Part shown: piece after piece, positions 1-12,839 of the stretch
How the letters are laid out: every line of letters begins with the position of its first letter
Numbering within the stretch: the first letter of the stretch is position 1
From: Lunularia cruciata
Lineage: Eukaryota > Streptophyta > Marchantiopsida > Lunulariales > Lunulariaceae
NCBI GenBank assembly: GCA_948567375.1
Contig: OX419757.1
Location: 9,052,001-9,116,000 of the forward strand
Length of the DNA: 64,000 nt
Reading direction: 5' to 3'
Program-made: the position numbers and the translations under genes
Notes under the pieces: generated by a model
What the model was told of the DNA's origin: nothing
Seen by the model: the letters and a program-made list of their open reading frames with translations, nothing else
The model's database searches: none

Positions 1-30
1 TGTGCCATGTATTGAGTTAAGTGTTGACAA

Positions 31-472
31 GCAAACACAACTTTATACCTTGTACCATCTGCATAAGGTACAATAACAAATTATAACTTTTTCAAAAATG
101 TTTTACTTCATCTGCTTCCCATATCTCTAGTGTATAGAGATTGCAAAAAACCTAATTGTACTAAATACTATATCATTCAACATCATTTTATTATATGAAG
201 TATAGAGATAGTGGAGCAAACACAACTTTATACCTTTATAGATAAAAGTCATATCATTCAACATTCTTTTATTGGATGAATTATAGAAATAGTGGAGCAA
301 ACGAAACTTTATACCATGTGCAGGGTACAAAAATGAATTATAACTTTCTAACAATATTTTACTTCATTTGCGTCCAATGTCTATTGTCGATTGCAATTGC
401 CAAAAACCCGATCGTACTAAACACTATATCATTCAGCATCCTTTTATTAGATGATGTATAGAGGAAGTGGAG
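31..472. repeat. Degenerate tandem repeat, three units
   Basis: Three head-to-tail copies of one AT-rich unit begin at 31, 216 and 297, each opening with a gcaaac(a/g)aaactttatacc-like stretch and ending in an atagtgga-like stretch. Units 1 and 3 are about 175-185 bp; unit 2 has an internal deletion and is about 81 bp. The array may continue left of the window. No coding capacity seen; 473-791 shows nothing recognisable either. Confidence 0.7.
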
Positions 473-791
473 ATAGTGTTGAGATTTTGTACTTATAGGG
501 AAATATTAAGGCTTATTCCTTCTTAGAGGTGTTTTCATCCTCCCCAAACACAAAAGGGATGTTAAACCCATAAACAAAACACCGTTGCGTGGGACTCCAA
601 TTCGCATGTAATAATACTTGAATCTTCCGCAAAGCGAGACTACAAGAACCTTTCCAAAAAGATGTAATCGAGCGTGGGGCCCACACTCGTCTCCGGTATA
701 GATTGCTTTGTTCCTCCGTTTTCACAACACTTTCACCAAAAGATGAGTTCTGCATCAGAGTTTCCCCTTGTAATGAACCATTTATTGAAAC

Positions 792-3525
792 TCAGTTAAA
801 AGGTTTATAGTTTGATCCAAGCTTCTTTGTAGATATCTCGTTTAAGCGCGGAGAAACGAGCAACTGAAGGTCGTCTGCCATCATCACGCTGAACCCAGCT
901 GTCTTCCCTCTGCTAACATCCTTGAGTTTCATTTGCCGATGGTAGAGAAAACTCACATGTTTGAACAAGCTGCGCTACAGCGAAAACAAAACGAGCTTCC
1001 CCAGGTTCATGCCCGGACATATCCTTCGACCTGAACCAAATGGGAGAAACTCAACTCAACCAAATGGGAGAAACCTGAACCAAATGAAGATAATGAAATG
1101 TGATTTTCAATAATCTATTGAGATGTATGTTTTTAGTTTTTATGTTTAATTTGTAATGATTTTTATTTTTCTAATATAATTAAAAAAAATTTATTTGAAT
1201 CATATTCAAATTATATTTTAATTTTTTATTTAATAATTTATCGATAATTTAATATTAATTATAATCAAATCATACCCATTTTAATTAAAAAATCAAAAAC
1301 AATTTAAGATTGGCTCCTCTAGTTTGGACCACAAGTTGAGATCTCTCATTAAGGCATATGTATTCACCATCAACATTGTTTTTTCGGGTATGTTCGCAAC
1401 CATCTACTTTGGTAGGATTGACTCCCCGGGATTGGACCACAAGTCGAGATCTCTCATTAAGGCATATGTATTCACAATCAACATAGTTTTTTCGGGTATG
1501 TCGCAACCACCTACTTTGGTAGCCTGAATCGTTTCATGAGATGGCAGTACTCCTATGGGAGATTGCAACCTCAAGCTTTCTTTTGAAACTCCTTCTAGAT
1601 ATGTCAAACTCTTGAGGTCTGATTCGTCCAGAATTCAATTCATCCGTACCACAAGGTCGAGTTCTTCTTTTACTTTGGTCATGATTTCTTGGATGTCTCA
1701 TAAGCTCAGCCATCGTCCAGAGGACTGCACCCTTTGATGTGTCCATTCCAGCTGTAAGCATATCCTGCCATGACGATTAACCTGCAAACTTCATGTCCAT
1801 TAAACTGGAAATTTAGGTATTGAAGCTAATGTACACTTAAATACTTTAATTTAGTACGTATACATTTAGGGACCCGAGCTGGGTTTCGAACTTCCTCAGA
1901 TTATCCTTAACCATAATTTCTCAAGATCGAGCCCTGAGCTGTCCAAAGATTTGTATTCTGAGTACTTCACCTACAAAATTTATGCAGGGTAGCTGAAGTA
2001 TGCAAAACACTAGCCAGATAAATAATCCTAATGCATGAATATGACATTGTCTTTGAATATGGAGAAAACACGTAATTCTGGTTAAGAGATGTTGGGCTCT
2101 CTCAGAGCAATGCGCATGTCATCTAAGCGTTGGGTATAATATGTATATACGAGCAAAAGTCCTTTGATGGTGCCATCCGAAACGCGAAGTGCTTCATCAG
2201 TACCGCTGTTGTCGTGTTGAAGTTGAAATAATGAAATAATACATCCACAAAGTCCTTCCTGTCGGTCTCTTGAGAGGCTCCATACGGCCCCGTCCAGCAC
2301 TCTTTGGAGGAACATATCAATTTTGACTGCTATCTTCCGTGCTTTTGCCTCAGGCTTATCGAGATCAAATCTACGCAACGAACGAAGAAGATCTGAAAGT
2401 CCAATACCTCCACTGCTGATGATATCCTCTATCGTCGAGAGGAACTCTTCATCCTGAGTCATTTCTTCTCTGCCTACCGTCTTATGACCATAGAAGGATC
2501 TGCTAAAGAGCATTCGAGTCATGTTGTTGAACGTCATCGATGCCACTGTCTGCGCCAAGTTCACTGAATTACCATCATGACCATCTGTTAGTAAATCCCC
2601 CACAGCGCGATTAACTTCTTCCCTCCTGATACCCTGCAACGCGTTGCCATGCAAGAAACGTCATTTAGGAGAATGTACTCTTGATTGCATGGGGATTGTT
2701 GTATAATATGTGCAAACGTAGCACTAGTCTGTTATAAATTAAGGATATTGGTTTTGTTTCTTCTGAACTATTCTTATGTTCACTATAGATGATGCGGGAG
2801 GACCTCGCTGATTAGATTATCTTGATTCAACAATATGAAATGGCCTGCGATTTTGAGCTTCAAACTGCTCGCTGAATGTGTCATGTCACCGACAGATCCC
2901 AAATTTAGTTTGGCACACTGAACAAGCGCCTACTTATCTCCGTTGGTTGTGTGTTAGGTATGAAAGTTAAGCTTTACTAGAATTCAGATCACCATTATTG
3001 TGTGTAAAATCTCGGTAACTATTGCTACCAAATGTACTCAAAGCTCATTAGTGTGTGTACAAATCTCGGTAACTATAGCTACCAAATGTACTCCAAGGTG
3101 AGAAGGCCTTGTCACAGTTTTAGGTGTCAGGTATGACTTCTAAAATTATGGACTTCCTCAGAAGAAGATTTTCATGTGAAATGAAAAAATCGGAAATGCA
3201 GAGCGTCACCTGCAAACCTTTCAACATCCATCTGAAAGAGCCGAACTTACCATTCCAGTTGTAAGAAAGAAGAACACAAGAATCTCCCCTCCTTGAATTG
3301 CTCAATCTTCTTCGTGACAAGGAGCTCCATGGAGCAGATTTTCCGAAGCATCCGGAAGCGATCATCCAGAGGCGCGAAAAGCAAGCCTTGAGACCCATAA
3401 AGTACGGTATCAGCAAATATTAATTTCGCGCGAGAGGCAAAGATATGGTCCTGAGAGTTCAAAACTTCCTTCGCCGTCTCTGGGGATGTAACGATCAATG
3501 TCCTTTTTGAACCCAACCTTTGTTA
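792..3525 (-). pseudogene. Cytochrome P450 pseudogene (CYP71-clan type)
   Basis: Plant microsomal P450s are haem monooxygenases anchored in the ER. The order on the minus strand is collinear with a P450: N-terminal part at 3247-3516 (TSPETAKEVLNSQDHIFASR), middle exon at about 2150-2640 (REEVNRAVGDLL, then TIKGLLL), an intron to about 1775, the I-helix AGMDTS at about 1740-1770, the K-helix ESLRLQ (ExxR) near 1570, and the haem loop FGSGRRICPGMNL at about 985-1045, ending near 792. It is broken: no N-terminal membrane anchor in frame, frameshifts in the middle exon, after the I-helix and after the haem loop, an in-frame TAG at 975-977, a 110-bp tandem duplication (1324-1527) and AT-rich DNA at 1083-1310 where the PERF region should be. 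The cysteine ligand is still encoded. The family is certain from the motifs; the subfamily is not assigned. Confidence 0.9.
1318..1527. repeat. 110-bp tandem duplication inside the P450 pseudogene
   Basis: Two copies about 110 bp apart, starting at 1324 and 1434, both encode the stretch between the K-helix and the PERF region (IPEKTMLIVNTYALMRDLDLW in the intact copy). The left copy is shifted out of frame. Confidence 0.85.
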
Positions 3526-3569
3526 TTTCGAACCTTCGTATCAGCGAACACCCATACACGGAGAGCCCT

Positions 3570-4310
3570 TAACCTCTTAGCCGGACAGTGGTGAGCTCGA
3601 TTATATGCTCCAGATATGATCCAACGAAACGAGAAGTGGAAAAACAAGTTCCTTTTCCATTCTATACAAAGTATGAATTTGGATCATCACAAGGACCAAG
3701 TCGGCACCAAAAGACCAATTCCATACAAGGCGTATTCAACAAATCGGACACACCTCATTCTCAGCCGGGAGAGTGGTATTCGCTCCAGATGTAAGTTTTA
3801 AAAACAGTGGAATTATCTTTACAGCTCTGAAACATGACGTTTCGGCACAAACCGGGGAAATCCTCCCAAGTTGACGCGAATTGTTTTCAATAAAATCAAG
3901 AAGAATATCGGAATGTGTCATTGTCACTGGTTTTTGCGCGAGTTGCCAAGGATTCGAGTATGCCCCGAAGGAAAAAGAGAAAGGAATATACAAGACATCA
4001 AGAAGGGTAAAAGAAGTGCAATACGGGCATAAAAAGCCCGAGTCCCAACGAAAAGAGGTTTGCATAGCGAACAGATGGCAAATGGGGATCGCTTCCGACT
4101 TTGACATTGTCAAGTTGAAGAAAGCTCGAGCAAGCTGAGTTAATTCAGGGAGGCTGAAGGAGAGGGGAAAGGAGTACATTGAACAAATAAGTCCGAAAGG
4201 GTAGAAGAGCACAACGCAGGACCGTCCGTCGTTCCGGGCCCCAAAGAAGAACAAGACCCCAAAGGGAAAGGGAAAGGGAGAAAAAAAAAGGGAAAAGCAC
4301 AGTAGCACTT
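3570..4310. other. Compositionally distinct, purine-biased stretch; possible organellar insertion
   Basis: This stretch lacks the A/T runs of its surroundings and is richer in G and purine runs on the plus strand, for example around 4140-4300. A related motif occurs twice, at about 3576-3615 and 3760-3790 (both with agccgg, gtggt and gctccagat). A minus-strand frame is open for 190 codons at 3736-4308, but I recognise no domain and its composition is biased. Plant mitochondrial intergenic DNA has this texture; that is only an impression. Confidence 0.3.
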
Positions 4311-6086
4311 TACTACTACGAGTACTGAATGGGACAGGATTGCATGAAATATTGACTATTACCTTAGAACATATTAACTCTTCGCCAATAAAAGTTTAGT
4401 ATAACAACACGTCATGACTTATGAATAATGGCTGAGTTGGAAAGTAAACCCTTTGAGAACCCAGGGAGCAACCAAGTTTTTACTCCAATGAGACCTAAGA
4501 AAAAATAAATTTAAGGCTCCCCGGTGCTTGAAAACTCAATTTCCCCGCTAAACTAGCTCATTATCAGGTGTTGTCTCCACTGAGAGAGAGGAACAATATT
4601 TTCTAATCCTTCGTCACATTGTTGAGAAACAAGAGAGAGAAAAAGAGATAACATCTATCATAATATGAAAATTAACAGTAATAAAACAATGCATTCTTGT
4701 TTACTTCTAAACCCTTAAGTCATAATTCAATAACCTCAAGTCCATAACGTGCGTCCGGCCATCGTATGAATTTTCTAGTCTTCGATGACTGCTGAATTCT
4801 GTTGGATTGTGCTTATCCGCTTATTTTGACAATCAAACCGGGGTCAAGAGACCAGAATGGAAATTCACTAAATTAATTCGACCAGTTAAACTTTAGATTC
4901 CTTTTGTTTTGTATGTAATTGGTATTAGTCTTCTATAATTGTAAATTGTACAAGCTTAGTACAGTTAGCTGGCTTGACACGGTTTCATATTGAAGCTCGA
5001 AAGATTCTTTGTGGATGGTCAGACTGGGGACCCAAATACAAAATGGGTATTAATTTACCTGTGATGGAATTTATCAATAGAATCGTAAATGATTTGTGGA
5101 TTTTTCCGTAAAATGATACGGAATAAAGTGTATCATGCATTTTATTAAATTAAATTCTTGCAAATATTATTATTTTTACTTTCTACCAAAGGTCCAAAAA
5201 TAATTATACGAATTTTTCAGTTTGAAGTTTGATTGGCTCTATAGAAGATGCCGGTGAAATTTGTGAACAGGGATGCAATAGATGCAATAAAATTTCAAAT
5301 TAAATCTCTAACGCAAACCTTAGCGCTGAAGTGTTTGTTAGATGTAAGCTGAAAGGAATGACTCTGAATAACATTATAAATTCGAAATTTCAAGGATTGA
5401 TTATTGAATATTATTATTATGTACCTAGATCGCATATTTTGTGGTTTACTCCAACTTCTCTCTGAAGTCCACTGTTTTACTTGTAATAGTCAGACCCTTT
5501 CCTTTCATAATTTAAAACAATTCAGACACAAAACAATGTCGGAGTAACACTGGGTATCCCTAACTGACAGATTGGCGTTGGGGATCGGTTTTACTGCAAG
5601 ACCTAAGATTTAACGTTTACAACAGGTTGTGGAAACACTTCAGAGCAAGCATGCTGGAATTTTGGAGCACCGGTGGGATGGTTGAGTCTAGATATTAAAG
5701 TTCATGATAGAGAGAGTGAAGATTTGATACCTAGTTCAACTTGCGCCTCAGCACTGCTACCAACAAGGCATGCATTATCGGGTTAAGTGATTGGACCAAG
5801 GCCACCAAAGAATGAAACTCATGCTTTACAAGTTGTAAGTGTGACATAGTACCAAGTTGATGGCCTTGTTATTAGCCCAGTAAACTCGGTTGAGTTTTAC
5901 GTGGAATGATACTAGGATAAAAGCGTGAAGTTAATTATAGCTTTGGTCAAGGATTTAACTTTGGCATAAGCGCACACACCAAGAGGATCCCCTAGAGTGC
6001 CTTTTTATGCCATAGTGTATTACATGGCCTTATGAGAGGTGATAGTAACTTTTTCCTTTTCTTTTTCCATCCATCTTGGATGATAT
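4311..6086. other. No gene seen
   Basis: AT-rich DNA without an ORF of recognisable content, RNA gene or clear repeat. Confidence 0.6.
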
Positions 6087-6721
6087 TGTTGTGTGTATAA
6101 ACATCATACACTTCAGAAGCACAACTCATACAAAAAATCATACATGAACTCCAAAGTACCACAATCTCCCTTCTAGCATACAGTTAGGTCCTCTAACTCC
6201 ATATAGCCATCTATTCCAAGTGTGTGATATGTCCTATGGTGTGCACAAATCAAGAGACCGGGTGCTATGAAGCCCCATTGTTAGTCAATCCATTCAATTC
6301 ACACTTGAATCACACTCAACTCAGATCAGAGCTCAATCTTCAACTCAATAATATGCCAACAATGGGCACTAATTACAGTCAAGTCATATGCACTCTAGCT
6401 AAAAGATTCTAGGTGACTGATGCCAATCTCTTTTCACCATAACCAGGAACTCAAAGGCACACAGAGCTCTTTGGAGCTGCACTTCAAAGGTATACCCCTT
6501 TGCTTGACTTGGATCTCCATCCCTAACGGTGCCACTGATAGCCAATTTGATGCTGCAAATGGTGCAAGTGTTGGTGGGTCTAACGGTGTGATTACTAGCC
6601 CTAATAAAAAATTTGGCCACCACTAAGTACTCTTTGAGCAACTACAAACATAACTCCAACCGCCAAGACTAACACTATAGTGTCCAAGCAAACTAGCTTT
6701 GGCACTGCAAATGTTGTGAAA
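6087..6721 (-). mobile_element. Internal-deletion derivative of the split-repeat retroelement
   Basis: Diverged copy of the element at 21765-31706 with nearly all internal sequence gone. From left to right: a B-type repeat (starts TGTTGTGTG at 6087, about 30 bp shorter than in the full copy), the polypurine-tract region and about 110 bp of the element's 3' untranslated end (to about 6285), then an A-type repeat ending at 6721. In coding orientation this is A - small internal - B. No second A-B pair follows and no B precedes A, so its outer ends match those of the larger copies. Flanking 4-mers are ATAT (left) and ATAC (right), a possible decayed target duplication. Confidence 0.75.
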
Positions 6722-8430
6722 ATACTCATATTGTCAGCTATTGGAGTACATAGTTTGAGCTATGTCTACTTTTGCACTTAGCTTAGAGACCTTGGGTTTA
6801 CAAGTCTAGACTCTTAAATGTAAGGTTTGGACTACATGCATGGTCCTCACTCCCTCTGCCTTCCCACCAGGATTACAATTCTGCTTAGGTGTTTTGAGTA
6901 TTTTGGGCTTTCCTCTAGGATAGCAGTTCTTTTGCAGCTAGTTCATCTCCAACATCTTGATATAGGCTATAGCATATGTTTATTGCCTCCCTAGGTTGGG
7001 GAACATGAAATGGCCTACTCCATTCTTGCATGTTGTTACCTCCATAAGGCCTTATATTTAGGACATACATATCCACCAATAGAGGCACTCTTGCCCCATT
7101 TATGCACATTTGATAGCACAAATTGTCCCAAATACATGTTAGCACAACTATTAGATGAGTGATGTTGACTGCAAATAGCTCTACCCATAGTTATGGGTGG
7201 ATGTGGACTCATAGGGAAAGAGGTTATTGCACTTGTGGTATATATAAGAGCATAGGCTCTAATGATCTACCTTTTAGCCAATAGTTTCTTACATCAAGGG
7301 AGTGTTCTTTTCTATTAGGACTTATCACAACAATGGGTTCAAGCACATAAATGTTCTAATCATATCTATGATTGGCTCAAGACCTATTACCAAGCCTTAC
7401 AAGTATGACACATCTTGTGGCTATGGACTTTCTATCGCTAGAGTTCAAGGAGATATAAGCGGATCTCAATAAGTGTGTGCACACTCACACACTCTCTAGC
7501 ATCCTTACTAATGCAATAAAGCTATGATTCTCTCATATGGTGGGAAAGGCTCAAGAGCTTGGCTCTAGGCCTTTCCCTTAATTGAGGACTTTTGGTTCAC
7601 TTCTGAAGAGTTTAACATAACTGTACAATTGAGGCCAGGTCTACCATATGCAACACTCCCAAGGCTCCCAAACCAATGCACATGTAGCTCTCCATTTGAC
7701 ACATAGAACATACGCATCTTATGTTGTGCAATAGGTGGAGAGCCCACCAGAGTTTATAACACCATCCATGATATAGAGGCCCAAATCCTACATGCTACAT
7801 GGACCCAAGTTCAGATTGAGTGATGGTTGGATTTACTAGAACCACCTTGTTGTCAAGTGAGAGTGGATATTGTTACTTTCATGATTGGTCATTGTACCTT
7901 GTATGGTGTGGTCATTGCAAAACCCTTAAGGGTAGATACCATGGCATGGGAAACTATACAAGTGGGAGAAATAGAAACCATTGCTTCTTGGGCAAAGAGG
8001 ACCATTGTGCACCTTGGTTGTCCTTTGATATCTCTATCCCTTTGGCGGTTGAGATTTTAACGCACTTTTATACTATTTTGATGGTCTTCCCAAGGTTCCT
8101 TGTAGAGGAGAGAGGTGTTGGTTATCTGTCCAATGATACTCACACCCTAATATTAGGCAACACATCTTATCACTTTATAGCATGCTCAAGCCTTCAAACT
8201 TCATAGATACACAATAATAATATGAACACCTATCATAGCTTGGGTCCTTAGTCCTCACTTACATTATGCTATTTGGCTCGTGTTTTCTCCCTAGTAGCAC
8301 AAGCATGAACCATGATAGTGTGGTAAGACCAATATTAGACCACCCTATCAAGCCTATCCAAACATTTACTAATATTCAATAGAGCACACATGCGCAAATG
8401 AGTATTACAAGATTATAAATTTTTTTAATT
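6722..8430. other. No assignable gene; short unassigned ORFs
   Basis: Several frames of 60-128 codons are open (minus 6915-7145, minus 7565-7747, plus 7820-8206). I recognise no domain in any of them, and none has a partner exon that I can place. Confidence 0.4.
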
Positions 8431-8433
8431 TGC

Positions 8434-8455
8434 TAGGGTTTAGGGTTTTAGCTAG
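8434..8455. repeat. Short telomere-type motif (TTTAGGG)
   Basis: Contains agggtttagggttt, about two units of the plant telomere repeat. It faces the opposite way to the array at 8757-8782, about 320 bp to the right. Confidence 0.55.
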
Positions 8456-8756
8456 ATTGAGCTAGAGTTAGTCATAGCCAAGAGAGAAATGATCCTGTTT
8501 TAGATAATTTTGAAGCATGAACATCACTTTTTGGATTAAATTTAATTTATTGACTTTGTATTATTCATGGATATTTATTGTGAGAAAAGAAGAGAGAATT
8601 CTTGGGTCTATGAATATTTTTGGCATAAATTTTCCTATAGTACAAGGACTTTTATCTTGGTTATTTTGTTAAGAAAAGACCATATGCTTATAGGGATTAT
8701 TCCTATAAGTTTTAATATGCTCTTAGAGTTTGAACTCTACTTGACTCTTGCCTAGT

Positions 8757-8782
8757 AACCCTAAACCCTAAACCCTAAACTC
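8757..8782. repeat. Interstitial telomere-type repeat (CCCTAAA)n
   Basis: Three and a half tandem CCCTAAA units, the complement of the plant telomere repeat TTTAGGG, inside AT-rich DNA. Confidence 0.8.
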
Positions 8783-11700
8783 TTGCATAGTAACTTTAAT
8801 TGCTCCAATAATTAATAACTTTTGGGTTTAAGAACTTCACAATCATCTAAAAAAGGAATGATGATGTACTAATCATCCTTCCATTTGCAACTATCTCTTT
8901 CTCATTAAGTTCTCTAATGTATAATGTCTTGAGTTTTGGAGTTGCCTTGGAGCTTTAGTCTTGGAGGAGTGTCGTGGAGTTTTGTTCCTAGTTGTCTTAG
9001 TACAATGCTGTGCTACACTAATAACCATAACAAGTTCATCTTGAGTGAGAGATAAATCTGCTTAGAATACATAAGATATATCAAAATCCTATTGGCTTTA
9101 TCAAGTTAGGTTGCCTAGATAAAAGAGGTAGGAGAAGGTAGGTAGTTTTGACTTCACCTTGTAATATAATATGATCTTTAATTAAAAATCTCTTGGATTT
9201 CTAAGAAATATGCTTTGAAGCTTCTAGAGGGAGGCAAGCTTGTTGGCCTAAGATTCCTTAATTATGATAACCTAGGTAAAGAATATATTTTATCAAGTTA
9301 CCAAGACACTTATTGTGAGTATAAAGAGAGGCTTAAGAGTGGAGAATATCCATTTCTTAGTGAATTTGGAGCATACCGTGAGTAAGAAGAATGAAGGCTT
9401 TGTAAGTACTACCTGTATTTGATAAGCAAGGAATGATATTTCTTATTTAGGAGCGTTATACTGAGGTTATTGAGCCTGGAAGAACCTTTAACTCTACAGA
9501 GTTCCTTTGATGAGTGAGTGAAAGACCTTCTATATTGGCATTGGTGAATTCTTTTTCATTTAAAGGGCCTTTGGCATAAGAGAGTGAATGATAATTTTTG
9601 GAGTGAACAATAATTTGGAGAGTAAACAAGAAAATTCTTTTGAGTTGTTTACTTGATGATGCTTGATACCCACTTGTTCTAATGTTGCTTATGTGGGCCT
9701 TCTTGGCCCATGAAACCCACATAAGTTATCATGATGGCCCACATACAGGGAAACTTGCACACGTGGTTCTGACTAGGGGATTCTTCCAACACTTGACTCA
9801 TACACATATTGTCATTAGAGGTATTCCCAAGATGAGAAACAAGCTTAGAACTGTTTTTTTTTGCAATTAAACAAGCCTTGATTATCCTTAAACAAGGATC
9901 TTCTAAGTAGGTTGTTTGAGGTTCAAACAAGGCTTGTTGATGCCTCCTCTACAATCAAACATAATGCAAAACTTCTTGTGAAGTGGTCTAGCAAGGCTTG
10001 GTAATGTGGTCAAGGCTATCATATAACAAATTATCAATAAATTTAGAAAATATAAAATGGGATATTTTACCCTCTTAAATTTATGGTTAGCCTCGTAGAT
10101 TTCTTATTATGTGTTTGATGAGCGTTGTCAAACCATCCTTGTTGCTTTCAAAACAATATTTGAAGTTCAACAAACTTTGCTAAGCCAATAGCAACATTCT
10201 CCTTCCAGATTTTTCACAACTTTAGAATGGCTTGGATGATGTAGATCACAAGCTTCTTCCAAGGTTTTCATTCAATAAATAAGATTCAAAAGGTTGTATC
10301 AAGAAGATTCTCTAATTTAGGAATATTTTAATGTCAAGAACACTTACATTATCTATATGGATTTTGATTCATTCATGTGGATTCAATCTTAAGTAATGTG
10401 GAATAAATTACAAACTTAAACTTTTCAACCAAGGAATTTTAGGAGGGTCTAAGTCTAAGAGGGTCTAAGTGGTTGACACATGACAATTTCTTGAATGAAC
10501 CATACATTTTTGGTTGTCAAGAGGCAACAAATCAAGATAATATTCAAAGAAAATCCTTTGAAAAGGTCATGCATTTCGGAAACTTATACACAATTGGATA
10601 CATGAATACCCATAGATAATTTTAAATTCTAAACTTTTGGTATCAAATCCTCTTGCTTTTGTCATCCTATGTTCTTGCACATTCTTCTCTTATTCTTCTT
10701 TGGTATTCACTTGTTTGTGTTCTTTGCTTGCATTCTCCTGCTCTCACTTGTATTCTCTTGCATTCTTTTTCTTTCTTATCTTTTCCACTCTCTCTTGCAT
10801 TTTTCTTGTAGTTGGTCCAACGATAGAATCTAAGCAGAAGTTTAAGGAATAGACCATAAAGTTCTCGTGTGGATTTGCTTCCAAGCTGTTTTAAAGTCTA
10901 CTTCTTTTCTCTTTCTGATGAACAGATTGAGATGGATGTATTTGCACAAAGATATTTTTCATCCACAAGCCAAATTAACAATTTGAAGGTGTATCTAGTT
11001 AAGCATTCTAGTAAAAGTCTCTACTACACCTTTGCTACTTTTCTCTTGCTTCTAGAAAAGAGGCCTATGTATTACAAGATTTTAAAACCAAATTCATATA
11101 AAGACAAACAAAGTTAGCAAAAAAAATAAAAAATAGTTGCTTACTTAATAAGCTTTTACTTTGTCCTCCTTATCAGATAACAAAATTTCTTACTCTCTTT
11201 GTGCGTGCAATCAAAGAAGTTGTTGACCAAACCTTTGAGGTGCAATATAAGGCAGACCTACTGGATCAACATGTCGCAATCCATCTGCTTTTGAATATGT
11301 AGAGCAATCACAACAGCAGTCACAACAACAATCACAATGGCAATCTCAGCAGGAGTAACCACTGTAAATAAGACGCCATTGTTGTATCTACAAGGAAAGC
11401 GGTCACAATGCAAAGATATGTCCTCGGGTGCGGTCCAGTTGCATCTTCATCTAATACCCTCCATAATGTACCTTAGATAGAGCTAGATCCCAATGCTAGA
11501 GACCAGGATGCCAACGCTTGGCCTTTGCTGTGTTTTTTTTAAGTTCAAGTCTAATATCAATTTTTCATCTAGATCATCTTTTCATCTAATATCAAGTCAA
11601 ATTATGGATGACAAAAGTACACACTTCTGATTGGCGAATTGGTAAGACAATAAGGGGTGAGGTACAAGTACCAAAATGGTGAAGCACAAATACCGGTTCC

Positions 11701-12148
11701 CTTTATACAATTGTGGAGGACAATCATCTGAGTTCTGAACTGACCAGTTAAAGCTGCAGCGCGTTTCCAAGCACCAGGCTTGATGGGTCTTCCATCCTTC
11801 TTGCTTTCACACGCGGTCGTGTTTTTCCATGCACAAGCATTGGGCAGGGACGATATTGATCCATCACCAAAACTTCCTCGCGGCCTCTTGTTCTGATGAA
11901 GTTATAAGAAAAAATTGAAACAACTGATTGCGCGAATTTACCTAGTCCTTGATGATCAGGCCAATGAGGATTGAATCGAACACTCGCTTACAAGATAGAG
12001 ACTGTGGACCTTTCTTTGAAGCTTCGAAAAACCGCATGGGGTAAATTTTAACTTGCATTCGGCATGATTCACTAGGCAGTGTTCTTCTAGTCGTTTTAGC
12101 TAATATACACTCAGAATATTTATAAAATATAATGGATATTGGCTTAAG
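8783..12148. other. No gene seen
   Basis: AT-rich DNA. Frames at plus 10637-10852 and 10869-11117 are low-complexity (Phe/Ser/Leu-rich) or have no recognisable content. One dispersed-repeat copy (11776-11830) is listed separately. Confidence 0.5.
11776..11830. repeat. Dispersed repeat, copy 1
   Basis: Shares ggcttgatgggtcttccatc and acgcggtcg, in the same order and orientation, with copies near 31.8, 35.8 and 49.3 kb. See the copy at 35822-35945, which lies at the end of a non-LTR retroelement. Confidence 0.5.
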
Positions 12149-12397
12149 TCAACACAAAAGAAAATGCTCCCTGTGTACTACTCGGCGTCCGATACGGTGC
12201 CCCAAGAAAGAAATTCTCACGTATATGTGATGTACAGGGGTCTTTTCCATGTTCAGAAGTAAATTGAGTTTTTCTCTTAGGATGGTTTGAAATCTTTCAG
12301 CCAACTTGGCGCATCGTTGAATTTGGTGCCAAGTTTGGTGGCCCACATCAAGACCATCTTTGTTTTCTTTTAGTTGTGGTCCACTCAACTCCCGCAA
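12149..12397 (-). pseudogene. Possible Ty3/gypsy reverse-transcriptase fragment
   Basis: Within an 82-codon frame, the stretch LAERFQTILREKL followed by ISFLGHRIG resembles the gypsy RT segment after the YxDD box (a ...LRxxxLKLNxxKC...xFLGHxI pattern). No other domain of such an element is visible next to it, so the call rests on this one segment. Confidence 0.35.
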
Positions 12398-12839
12398 TCG
12401 TCGATTATTTGGACCCTTGAGCAGGTTGATGTCTCGTCTTTGAGGTAATCAAGCCTCACGGTAGACAGATACTGCATACTTGTATATTGGAGTCTAGTGT
12501 GGAATCTCAGACATATTATCCTTACAGATAAATATAATCATTCAAATCATTTAGAAATATATTCTAAGTACTATGATAAAATAATCAAAATTTAGTAAAG
12601 GGTTTTAGTATAAAGATACTCCTTGACCAACGCGTCGTCCTAGTATCAAGAATTGCAGGACTCTCAAGCCCACCATTTCTTGTTGTGGAAGGAAACACGA
12701 TTAAACCATTAAACGAATGGCATGAGAAATCTTGATTAAGTCAAATCCAAGCATCATACGAGACGAGTTTAATTATGCAACATCGATGCCGGTCATCGGC
12801 ATCGATGTCTCACGTCTCGAGTCCGATTCAACAACTTAG

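Noticed and set aside
513-755. 80-codon minus-strand frame downstream of the P450
   Set aside because: No domain recognised; it lies beyond the P450 C-terminus and does not continue it.
3736-4308. 190-codon minus-strand frame as a gene
   Set aside because: Phe/Ser/Pro-rich, no recognised domain, no flanking exon signals; probably a product of the purine-biased plus strand.
7820-8206. 128-codon plus-strand frame as a gene
   Set aside because: No recognised motif, overlapping frames of similar length, AT-rich intergenic setting.
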